Shown one piece after another: positions 1 to 7,991 of a DNA stretch of 64,000 nucleotides (positions are counted from its first letter, which is position 1; each line of letters begins with the position of its first letter). Origin of the DNA: 66-474 sp051961995 (GTDB lineage: Bacteria; Pseudomonadota; Gammaproteobacteria; Xanthomonadales; Rhodanobacteraceae); contig JBQCCR010000062.1 of the NCBI GenBank assembly GCA_051961995.1, positions 9,762-73,761 on the forward strand. The letters are read 5' to 3'. A program made the translations under genes and the position numbers. The notes beneath the pieces were generated by a model. The model searched no databases. It was not told where the DNA came from and saw only the letters and a program-made list of their open reading frames with translations.

Positions 1-3000
1 GGCGTAACGGTTGCGCCAGAACTCGATCTGCCGTTCGCCGTGCTCGCCGCGCCGGCGGCCGGCTTCGCGCACGTAGTCGCACCAGGATTCGGCCGGCGCG
101 AATGACGGCTTGTCGCCGGCGACGATGGCGTTGTACGCATGCGCCAACTCGTCCAGCAGCACCACTTCCGACCAGCCGTCGAGCACCAGGTGATGCGCCA
201 CGACCAGCAATGCATGCCGTCGCGGCGCCAGCCGCAACAATTGCGTGCGGATCAACGGCGCGCGCTGCAGGTCGAACGCCTGCCGCACGGCGAGCCTGCA
301 ATGTTCGGCGAGGCGCTGTTCGACGTCTTCGCCGACCATGTCCATGAACTGCAGCGGCGGCGGTTGCGGTGCGCCGGTGCGCTGCACGCTGCCGTCGGCG
401 GCGAAGGAGAGCGTGAACGCCTCGTGCCGGCCGATCACGCATTGCAACGCGTCTTCCAGCGCGTCGCGATCCAGCGGGCCTTCCAGCGTCAGCAGGAACG
501 ATTCGTTGTAGCAGAGCTCGGCCACCCCTCCGTACTGGCCCGCCAGCCACTTCTCCATCTGCGAGTCGGTCAGCGCCAGCTCGATCGATGGTGGCGGCTC
601 GGGTTGCGGCGACGCGGGTTCCTGCGCGGCGCTTTCGCGTCCGTCCAGCGCACGCTGCATTTCGGCCTGGCGCTCCATCAGCACCTGCTGGTTGCGCAGC
701 ACCTGCTGCAGCAGCGATTCCGGTTCCGCCGGCGCGCTTTCGATTTCCGCAACCGCTTGCGGCGCAGGCGGCGCGACCTCCGCCGGCAGCGCGCGATCCA
801 GCATCACGGCAAGCTTCTCGATGCTGTCGAGATCTTCAAGCAGCCGGCGGAACTTCAGCGGCACGCCGTAGCGGCGCTCGATTTCCAACGCGGCTTGCGT
901 CAGCGCCAGGGAATCCAGCCCGAGATCCAGCAGGCGGCATGCAGTTTGCGAAAGACCGATCGGGGTACCCGCCATGTTGCCGAACAGTTCGCGCAATTCG
1001 GTGATCAGCCGTTTCGCGCGCGGCTCGTGTTCGACCACCCTGGAGGCCGGTTGCGCCACCAGCACGTCCGCTGGCACCAGCACGTCCGGCACTTCCCCGC
1101 GTCCGCCTGGCAGCGCCTGCACCGCCGGTGCGTTCGCCGCTTCAGCCGGCGCTTCGATCCAGTGGCGCTCGCCATGGAACGGGTAAACGGGCAATGCGAT
1201 CCGCCGCCATGCACGCCGCGCGAACACCGCCTGCCAATCCGGATCCACCCCCGCGCTCCAGCATTCGCCGAGCGCACGCTGCAGGTGTTCGGCTGCATTG
1301 CCCGGCCGCGCCGTCGGCCCCAGCGAAGCGACCGCGCGGCCGCGGCCCTCGAGCATGCGGCGCGCCAATCCGGTCAGAGCCTGGCCGGGCCCGACTTCCA
1401 GCAGCAGGCTTTGACCTTCGGCCTGCGACAGCGCGTGTTGCAGCGCGTCGGCGAAGCGCACCGGCTTGCGCAGTTGCCCGCACCAGTAATCGGCGGAGGT
1501 CGCCTGCTCGCTGCTGATCGGTGCTCCCGTGACGCACGAGTAGAACGTGCATTGCGGTGCATCCGCATGCACGCGATCGAATGCGCTCCGGAATGCGGGC
1601 AGCGCCCCTTCCATCAATGAAGAATGGAACGCGTGGCTCACCTGCAGGCGCGTGCTGGCGATATCCGCCTCCGCCAGACGCGCGGCACAATGCTCGATCG
1701 CGTCTTCCGTGCCGGCCAGCACGGTCAGCAGCGGCGCGTTCACGGCGGCAATCTCGATATTCGGCGGCAACTGCGCCGGCAGATCACGCTCGGCCACGCG
1801 CAAGGCCAGCATCGAGCCGCGCGGTTGCGCATACATGGCCGCGGCGCGCGCAATCATCAACTCGACGGCCTGTTCGAGTGTGAACACGCCGGCGCGGCAG
1901 GCGGCGACGTATTCACCGCTGCTGTGGCCGATCATCGCGTCCGCATGCACGCCCCAGGATTCCCACAACTCGGCCAGCGCGTATTCGACCGCGAACAGCG
2001 CCGGCTGCGTGTAACGGGTTTCGGCGAGCGCGAGTTGCGCTTCCTGCATGCGATCCGCGGGCGGCAGGATCAATTCGCGCAGGTTGCGATCCAGAAGTCT
2101 TGATGCCAGCGCACAGCAGCGCTCGAAGGCTTCGCGGAAGACCGGCTCGCTTTCCACCAGTTCGCGCGCCATCCCGGCGTGCTGCGAACCCTGGCCGGGG
2201 AACAGGAACACCACGCGCGGCTTTGCGTCCGCGCGTTGCGTGGTCATTTGCGGGAGCCGCTCGCGCGCCTGCCCGATGTCGCGCGCGACCACCGCGCCGC
2301 GCACCCGCAGCGGTTTCCGGCCGAGCGCGAGCGTGGCGGCGATGTCGGACAGCTCTTCGTCACGATGCTCGCGCAGCGCTTGCGCCAGTTCATCGGCACG
2401 GCGCCGCAGCGCGGCTTCGTCGTGCGCAGAAAGCACCAGCACGACCGGCCCGGCATCACGGCGAGGCGCGCGCGCTTCGGTCTCCGGCGCTTCCTCCAGG
2501 ATCACGTGCGCGTTGGTGCCGCCCACGCCGAACGAACTCACCGCCGCACGGCGCGGCGTGCCGTTGCGCCGCCATTCGATTTCGCGATCGGCAACCTTGA
2601 ACGGGCTCGCCTCGAAATCGATTTCCGGATTGGCACGCTCGTAGTGCAGGCAGGGCGGGATTTTCTCGTGATGCAGACTGAGGGCCGTCTTGATCAAGCC
2701 GGTCACGCCGGCTGCGGCGATCAGATGGCCGAGGTTGCCCTTCGCCGAACCCAGCCAGCAGTACTGCTTCGCTTCGGTGTCTTCGCGGTACGCGCGGGTC
2801 AGCGCCTCCACTTCGATCGGGTCGCCGAGCGGTGTGCCGGTGCCATGCGCTTCCACGTATTGGATGGAGTCGGCGCTCACCTCCGCGCAGGCCAGCGCCT
2901 GGCGGATCGCCATCGCCTGGCCGCGCACGCTCGGCGCGCTGAAGCTCGCCTTGTCGCCGCCATCGTTGTTGACCGCGACGCCGCGGATCACCGCCCAGAT

Positions 3001-3786
3001 GGTGTCGCCGCTTTCGACCGCATCGCTCAGCCGCTTCAACGCGACCATGCCGCCGCCGGAGGAGAACACCGTGCCGCTCGCCTCCGCGTCGAAAGGCCGG
3101 CAATGGCCATCGGACGATTCCATGCCGCCTTCCACCGGCAGGTAACCGGATTCCTGCGGCACCACGATGTTGATGCCGCCGGCCAGTGCCAGATCGCATT
3201 GCCAACTCATCAACGCGTACCAGGCTTGCGCGACCGCCACCAGCGAAGTCGAGCACGCGGTATGGATGGAAAGCGCCGGTCCGTGCAGATCCAGCCGGTG
3301 CGCCACGCGCGTGGCGGCGTAGTCCTTTTCGTTCGCCAGCATCGCGGCGAATTCGCCCGAGGCGCGCAGCAGGTCGGGGCGCGCTTCCACGCGTTTGCGG
3401 TAAGTGTTGTTGGAGGTGCCGGCGTACACGCCGATGGAACCTGCGAAGCGCGACGGATCCACGCCCGCGTGTTCCAGCGCGTTCCAGCTCAGTTCCAGCA
3501 ACACGCGCTGCTGCGGATCCATCAGCAGGGCTTCCGCCGGCGAGATGCCAAAGAACGCCGCGTCGAACCGATCGGCGTCCTCCATCACCCCGCGCGCGGC
3601 GATGTAGCGCGGATGCGCGCGCAGCTCGGCGGGTACCGAAGCATCCAGTTGTTCCGGCGTGAACCGGCTGATGCAGTCGCGGCCGGCGAGCAGGTTGGTC
3701 CAGAGTTCCTCGACCGAGCGCGCGCCGGGGAATCGCCCTGCCATGCCGACGATCGCCACGCCTTCGCCGAGATGATTCGCGCTCAT
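1..3786 (-). CDS. hybrid PKS/NRPS, KS-AT-ACP-C (3' end outside window)
   Basis: 1262 residues are visible and the frame is still open at the window edge. Domains in order: ketosynthase (about 8-430) with the catalytic triad Cys178 in HTACSTSL, His314 in EAHGTGTP and His354 in GNLGHL; acyltransferase (about 535-830) with Ser622 in GHSSGEY and a HAFH motif at 718-721, which in this family points to malonyl-CoA; carrier protein with the phosphopantetheine serine at 959 in LGLDSL; then the start of a condensation domain (from about 1045) with HHLVLDGWS at 1198. No ketoreductase, dehydratase or enoylreductase lies between AT and ACP, so the extended chain should keep its beta-keto group. It starts two bases after the stop of the upstream A-PCP gene behind a GGGAGG ribosome site, so both are one operon. 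The product is unknown; the missing part should hold the next adenylation or tailoring domain. Confidence 0.93.
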   Translation of the reverse strand, partial: MSANHLGEGVAIVGMAGRFPGARSVEELWTNLLAGRDCISRFTPEQLDASVPAELRAHPRYIAARGVMEDADRFDAAFFGISPAEALLMDPQQRVLLELSWNALEHAGVDPSRFAGSIGVYAGTSNNTYRKRVEARPDLLRASGEFAAMLANEKDYAATRVAHRLDLHGPALSIHTACSTSLVAVAQAWYALMSWQCDLALAGGINIVVPQESGYLPVEGGMESSDGHCRPFDAEASGTVFSSGGGMVALKRLSDAVESGDTIWAVIRGVAVNNDGGDKASFSAPSVRGQAMAIRQALACAEVSADSIQYVEAHGTGTPLGDPIEVEALTRAYREDTEAKQYCWLGSAKGNLGHLIAAAGVTGLIKTALSLHHEKIPPCLHYERANPEIDFEASPFKVADREIEWRRNGTPRRAAVSSFGVGGTNAHVILEEAPETEARAPRRDAGPVVLVLSAHDEAALRRRADELAQALREHRDEELSDIAATLALGRKPLRVRGAVVARDIGQARERLPQMTTQRADAKPRVVFLFPGQGSQHAGMARELVESEPVFREAFERCCALASRLLDRNLRELILPPADRMQEAQLALAETRYTQPALFAVEYALAELWESWGVHADAMIGHSSGEYVAACRAGVFTLEQAVELMIARAAAMYAQPRGSMLALRVAERDLPAQLPPNIEIAAVNAPLLTVLAGTEDAIEHCAARLAEADIASTRLQVSHAFHSSLMEGALPAFRSAFDRVHADAPQCTFYSCVTGAPISSEQATSADYWCGQLRKPVRFADALQHALSQAEGQSLLLEVGPGQALTGLARRMLEGRGRAVASLGPTARPGNAAEHLQRALGECWSAGVDPDWQAVFARRAWRRIALPVYPFHGERHWIEAPAEAANAPAVQALPGGRGEVPDVLVPADVLVAQPASRVVEHEPRAKRLITELRELFGNMAGTPIGLSQTACRLLDLGLDSLALTQAALEIERRYGVPLKFRRLLEDLDSIEKLAVMLDRALPAEVAPPAPQAVAEIESAPAEPESLLQQVLRNQQVLMERQAEMQRALDGRESAAQEPASPQPEPPPSIELALTDSQMEKWLAGQYGGVAELCYNESFLLTLEGPLDRDALEDALQCVIGRHEAFTLSFAADGSVQRTGAPQPPPLQFMDMVGEDVEQRLAEHCRLAVRQAFDLQRAPLIRTQLLRLAPRRHALLVVAHHLVLDGWSEVVLLDELAHAYNAIVAGDKPSFAPAESWCDYVREAGRRRGEHGERQIEFWRNRYA

Positions 3787-3788
3787 GT

Positions 3789-5684
3789 TCAACCCTCCCT
3801 GTTGGGCTTGGCGAATTTCGCCAGCGCCGCACGTTGGACAGCTCCCGTGGCCTGCGCACCGCGCAAGCGTGCGGCCTGCGCGGCTGCCGCGACCGGCGCG
3901 GCCTCCAGCCAGGCCGCCTGCGCGGCGATGCTGGGATGTTCGTAAAGATGCGCGGCGGTCACGCTGTCGAAGCCGTGCCTGCGCAGTTCCGTGAGCGCGC
4001 GCACCACCGTCAATGAACGCGCGCCTTCGTCGAACAGATTGGCGTGAGCATCCAGTTGCTTGCGCTCCAGCAATTGCGACCACAGCGCGCGCAACTGCTC
4101 GCGCACCGGTGCCTGTTCGGGCCACGCGATCGGCGTGCGTTCTCCTTCGCGCGCCAGCGCATGCCGGTCGAGCTTGCCGCTGGCGGTGTGCGGCAGCGCC
4201 GCGTGGATCACGTATTCCTGCGGCACCATCCATGCCGGCAACTGGGCGCGGCAATGCGCGCGCCACTGCCCGCGCAGCGCGGCCTCGTCATGGTCGCCTG
4301 CGCGCACGACCACGTGCGCGACCAGCCGCTTGCCCTGTGCGCCGTCGCTCAGGACCACTGCCGCCTGCCTGACCGCCGGGTGCCGCACCAGCACGCTCTC
4401 GATCTCGGCAGGCTCGATGCGATAGCCGTCCAGCTTGATCTGCTCGTCAACGCGACCGAGGTATTCGAGCGCGCCGTGCTCGCGTTCGCGCACGCGATCG
4501 CCGGTGCGATACCAGCGCGAACCGGCGTGCCGGATGAAACGCTCGGCGGTCAGGCGATCGCGATGCAGATAGCCGATGGCAAGGCATTCACCGCCCAGCA
4601 GCAACTCGCCTTGCTCGCCGCGCGGAACCGGGTTGAGCGAAGCATCCACCACGCGCGTGCGTACATGCGGCAGCGCGCGCCCGATCAGTGGCAGCTCCGG
4701 CCACGTCTGTGGATCCCCATGCAATTCGTGCGCGGTGACGACATGGGTTTCGGTCGGTCCGTAATGGTTGTGCAGCACGCAATCGGGCAAGGCCGCGAAC
4801 AATGCACGCACCGCGGGCGTGATCCGCAATTGCTCGCCGGCGGTGATCACGTCGCGCAATGCGCTCGGCACCTCGCCACCGGCACTCACCGCTTCCGCCA
4901 AGGCGTGCAATGCCGCGACCGGCAGGAACACGCGCTCGATCCGCTCGCCATTCAACAGCGCGAGCAGCTTCCACGGATCGCGGCGCACCTCGTCGTCGGC
5001 CACCACCAATGTGCCGCCGCAGGCGAAAGTGGAAAGCATTTCCTGGAAGGCAACGTCGAAACCGAACGGCGCGAATTGCAGCGTGCGCGCAGGCACACCC
5101 AGGCGCGGATGCGCCATGTGCCAGCCGATCAGTGCAGCCAACGCAGCACTGCGCATCAGCACGCCCTTGGGGCGTCCGCTGGAGCCGGAGGTGAACAGCA
5201 GATACGCCGCTTCCACGCCGCCCGCCGGCGCCGGGTGCGCACCCACGCCGCGCGCCTCCAGTTCGCCGCGTTCGCATCGCGGCAGGTGCCGCGGCCACGG
5301 AATGCGCGGATCTCCCGCGGCCACCAGCAAACGCGGCCGCGCGTCATCCAGCATGCCGCTCAGACGCGCGGCGGGCAGGCTCAGGTCCAGCGGCATGCAC
5401 ACGCCGCCCGCGCGCAGCACGCCGAGGATCAGCATGACTGTCCCGGGCTCGCGCTGCGCGCCCAGCGCGACGATGTCGCCGGGGCACATGCCGAGCGCAT
5501 GCAGACCGGCGGCAATGCGTTCCACCGAACCGGAAAGATCGGCGTAGTCCAGCGCCTGCGCGCCGCCGCGCAATGCCAGCGCGCTTGGCTCGGCCAGGGC
5601 CGAGCGCAACAACGGCTGCAGCAGCAACGGTGCCGGAAGCAGCACGTGCATTGCCGCTTCCATTTGAACTGCGCTGCTGTCCAT
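3789..5684 (-). CDS. stand-alone NRPS adenylation-PCP protein, predicted proline activation
   Basis: Adenylation domain followed by one peptidyl carrier domain, about 631 residues. Core motifs are visible: A3 LLFTSGSSGRPKG, A4 FGFDVAFQEM, A5 NHYGPTETH, A7 YRTGDR, A8 GRVDEQIKLDGYRIEPAEIE and the A10 lysine in TASGKLDRHAL. The carrier serine sits in DEGARSL, an unusual form of the GGxSL motif. Aligning the A4-A5 part by eye to GrsA gives pocket residues D-V-Q-F-I-A-H-V-V plus the lysine, which is the pattern known for L-proline. There is no condensation domain, so it probably loads the first unit onto the PKS encoded two bases downstream. The start is uncertain: ATG at 5684, ATG at 5651 (better ribosome site, GGAAG) or TTG at 5747 are all in frame. 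Confidence 0.9.
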   Translation of the reverse strand: MDSSAVQMEAAMHVLLPAPLLLQPLLRSALAEPSALALRGGAQALDYADLSGSVERIAAGLHALGMCPGDIVALGAQREPGTVMLILGVLRAGGVCMPLDLSLPAARLSGMLDDARPRLLVAAGDPRIPWPRHLPRCERGELEARGVGAHPAPAGGVEAAYLLFTSGSSGRPKGVLMRSAALAALIGWHMAHPRLGVPARTLQFAPFGFDVAFQEMLSTFACGGTLVVADDEVRRDPWKLLALLNGERIERVFLPVAALHALAEAVSAGGEVPSALRDVITAGEQLRITPAVRALFAALPDCVLHNHYGPTETHVVTAHELHGDPQTWPELPLIGRALPHVRTRVVDASLNPVPRGEQGELLLGGECLAIGYLHRDRLTAERFIRHAGSRWYRTGDRVREREHGALEYLGRVDEQIKLDGYRIEPAEIESVLVRHPAVRQAAVVLSDGAQGKRLVAHVVVRAGDHDEAALRGQWRAHCRAQLPAWMVPQEYVIHAALPHTASGKLDRHALAREGERTPIAWPEQAPVREQLRALWSQLLERKQLDAHANLFDEGARSLTVVRALTELRRHGFDSVTAAHLYEHPSIAAQAAWLEAAPVAAAAQAARLRGAQATGAVQRAALAKFAKPNREG

Positions 5685-5854
5685 CGCTGTCTGCACCGGT
5701 TTCTTCCTGAAAACCTTTCGCGCACGTCTCAGGTGAGCGATCCGCAAATTTGCCCTTTGCCGTCCATTGCGTAAGATATTTCCGTCGCGTCACGTTCGGC
5801 GCGCACTGACGGGCCCGGGATGGCCCGGTTCAGGACCGCCCCGGGGGTGGGCTG

Positions 5855-6259
5855 ATGACCGCCGACATGGATTTCATTGCGCTCTACGAGGAGCTCGGCC
5901 TGACGCCCGGCGCGTGCAGCCTGTCCGAGTTCAAGCTCGCCTACCGGCGCCGCATGCAGCAGTTGCACCCGGATCGCAATCCGGATTCCGGCGGCGAGTC
6001 TGCGCCAGAGTCCCTGCAGCATCTGATGGCGATCTATCGCGAGGCGATCGCGTTCGAGCGCCGCTTCGGACGCCTGCCGGGCGCGGAGCCGAACAACGGC
6101 CGCCGCACCGGCGGCACGCAGACCGGCTTCGCCACGGCGCATCACGCGAGCGCCACCGTCCCGCGAGGACAGATGCCGTGGCGCCGGGTGATTTTCGCGA
6201 GCCTGGTCCTGCTTGCGCTCGGCTGGGTGCTGTGGGGCGTGGGCCTGCTGGTGTTCTGA
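5855..6259 (+). CDS. tail-anchored J-domain protein
   Basis: A 134-residue protein with an N-terminal J domain: the HPD tripeptide is at residues 38-40 in QLHPDRNPD, after a basic helix II (YRRRMQQ). A Gly/Asn/Thr-rich linker follows, then one hydrophobic segment at about 112-134 that runs to the C-terminus, so it should be anchored in the inner membrane with the J domain in the cytoplasm. J domains stimulate the ATPase of DnaK-type chaperones. It lacks the zinc and C-terminal substrate domains of DnaJ. It is divergent from the NRPS/PKS operon, with about 170 bases between the starts; whether the two are functionally linked cannot be told from sequence. Confidence 0.8.
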   Translation: MTADMDFIALYEELGLTPGACSLSEFKLAYRRRMQQLHPDRNPDSGGESAPESLQHLMAIYREAIAFERRFGRLPGAEPNNGRRTGGTQTGFATAHHASATVPRGQMPWRRVIFASLVLLALGWVLWGVGLLVF

Positions 6260-6315
6260 CGCGCGCGCGCCTCGCGCATGCGCGACGTGCACCGGATCGA
6301 AGCGGCGCGCAGCGT

Positions 6316-7716
6316 TCATCGCGCACCGCGCCCGAACAGCACAACCTCGACCGTCTGCAACAGGATCATCAGATCGAACATCAGGTTGTGGTTCTTGACG
6401 TAGAACAGGTCGAACTTCAGCTTTTCCTCGGCGTCTTCCTGCGAGGCGCCGTAGGCGTAGCGCAACTGCGCCCAGCCGGTGAGGCCCGGCTTCACGCAAT
6501 GGCGCAGCGGGTAATAGCGGATGCTCGCGTTGAAATTGTCCACGAATTGCGGACGCTCCGGACGCGGGCCGATGAAGCTCATGTCCCCGTGCAGCACATT
6601 CCACAGTTGCGGCAGTTCGTCCAGCCGCGTCTTGCGGATGAGGCGGCCGACGCGCGTGACACGGTCGTCATGCGTACTGGCGAAGCGCGCCACGCCGTCG
6701 CGCTCGGCATCCGTGCGCATGCTGCGGAACTTCACCAGCCAGAACGTCCGGCCGTGTTCGCCCACCCGCTCCTGCCGATAGAACACCGGCGCGCCTGGGC
6801 CTGATTCGATCCGGATCGCCAGCGCCGTCAGCAGCATTAACGGCCAGGTCAACGCAATCATGATCAACGCCGCGGCGAGGTCGAAGCTGCGCTTGATCAG
6901 CCTGCGCAAGGGCGAAGTGTTGAAGCCATCCGAGAACACCAGCCAGGAAGGGTTGGCGAGATTCATGCGGATCTGGCCGGATTCGCGCTCGAAGAAATCC
7001 GCAAGCTCCACCACCGCAATGCCGGACTGCTTGCATTCCAGCAGTTCCGTCATCGGCAAACCCGCGCGGCGGTCGTCCGGACCGACCACGATCTCGTCTA
7101 CCTGCATCCGGTGGGCCAGCGCGTACAACGAACGATGCGGGTGCACCAGCCGGTTGGCCGGCACCTGCGCGGCCTCCTTGCCCATCGGCACGTAGCCGAT
7201 GATGCGGAAACCGCGGCAATCCGAGCGCCGCCGCATGCGCTGCGCGATCTGCGCCGCGCGCGCGCCGGCACCCAGCACCAGCACGCGCCGCTTGAACAGG
7301 TCGGCATCAATCAGGCGCAGAAACACGACCCGGAACGCGGCCACCACGACGAACCCGACCACCAGCGCGATCCCCAGCACGCCGCGGCCGATGTAGGTCG
7401 GCGGAACCATGTAGTAGAGCACCAGCAGTGCGCTGCCGCCGAGCATGAACCCGACCGCCTGGCGCGTGAACAGCCCGCGCCAGTTGGCACGCAGATGGTT
7501 TTGATAGAGGCCCAGCGCGACCATACCCAGCACCACCATCAACGCGACCAGCAAGGCGCGCAGACGCAACGCGTGCCCGAATTGTATTTGCGTGACCGGG
7601 TCGCCCCAGTAGCGCAGCCCGATCGCGCAATACACGCAGCTCACCAGCAGCAAGAACTCCATCCCGGCGAGCAACAACTGCCAGCGCAGTGCACGCTGCC
7701 GCAACAACCGAAACAT
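6316..7716 (-). CDS. undecaprenyl-phosphate sugar phosphotransferase, EpsB/GumD-like
   Basis: A 466-residue polyprenyl phosphate hexose-1-phosphate transferase. It has several N-terminal membrane helices, a nucleotide-binding-like middle domain (RVLVLGAGARAAQIA) and the bacterial sugar transferase domain from about residue 270, with the family signatures VKFRSMRTDAE, RLDELPQLWNVLHGDMSFIGPRPE-type blocks and KPGLTGWAQLRY. Such enzymes start exopolysaccharide repeat units by moving a sugar phosphate onto undecaprenyl phosphate. The opening residues (MFRLLRQ) and overall layout resemble the PEP-CTERM/XrtA-associated group (TIGR03013). The start at 7716 has an AGGAG site 7 bases upstream; a longer reading would run into glmS. 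No other polysaccharide genes are next to it. Confidence 0.9.
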   Translation of the reverse strand: MFRLLRQRALRWQLLLAGMEFLLLVSCVYCAIGLRYWGDPVTQIQFGHALRLRALLVALMVVLGMVALGLYQNHLRANWRGLFTRQAVGFMLGGSALLVLYYMVPPTYIGRGVLGIALVVGFVVVAAFRVVFLRLIDADLFKRRVLVLGAGARAAQIAQRMRRRSDCRGFRIIGYVPMGKEAAQVPANRLVHPHRSLYALAHRMQVDEIVVGPDDRRAGLPMTELLECKQSGIAVVELADFFERESGQIRMNLANPSWLVFSDGFNTSPLRRLIKRSFDLAAALIMIALTWPLMLLTALAIRIESGPGAPVFYRQERVGEHGRTFWLVKFRSMRTDAERDGVARFASTHDDRVTRVGRLIRKTRLDELPQLWNVLHGDMSFIGPRPERPQFVDNFNASIRYYPLRHCVKPGLTGWAQLRYAYGASQEDAEEKLKFDLFYVKNHNLMFDLMILLQTVEVVLFGRGAR

Positions 7717-7991
7717 ACCGCTCCTTCCCTGGAACTCGTCCTTCGTGCAACTCCGGTGACGCCAACCCAGCCACGTTTCGTAAGTAGCAGCTTCCTGCTG
7801 CGAATGCATCGAATCCGTGAAGCCGGTAACCCGCACCCTCCATTCCGGCGCGAGTACGAAATGCAAACTTAACTCATGCTGGCGTGGACAAAGCGTGACC
7901 GTCGCGCAGCGCTCGCAAACGCGTATCATTCCGGGACTCTGGACCAGGTTCGTGGCGGGTCGGAGCGGGTTCCAAATCAAGGAGAAACACC

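Noticed and set aside
139..1620. Long plus-strand ORF of 493 codons over the PKS gene
   Set aside because: It is the antisense shadow of the PKS frame, rich in Arg, His and Gln with no motif; the minus strand carries clear KS, AT, ACP and C motifs.
4044..5774. Plus-strand ORF of 576 codons over the adenylation gene
   Set aside because: Shadow of a high-GC gene; the minus strand carries all adenylation core motifs.
7717..7991. glmS ribozyme or riboswitch upstream of glmS
   Set aside because: The glmS ribozyme is known from Firmicutes, and no matching core could be seen in this gap.
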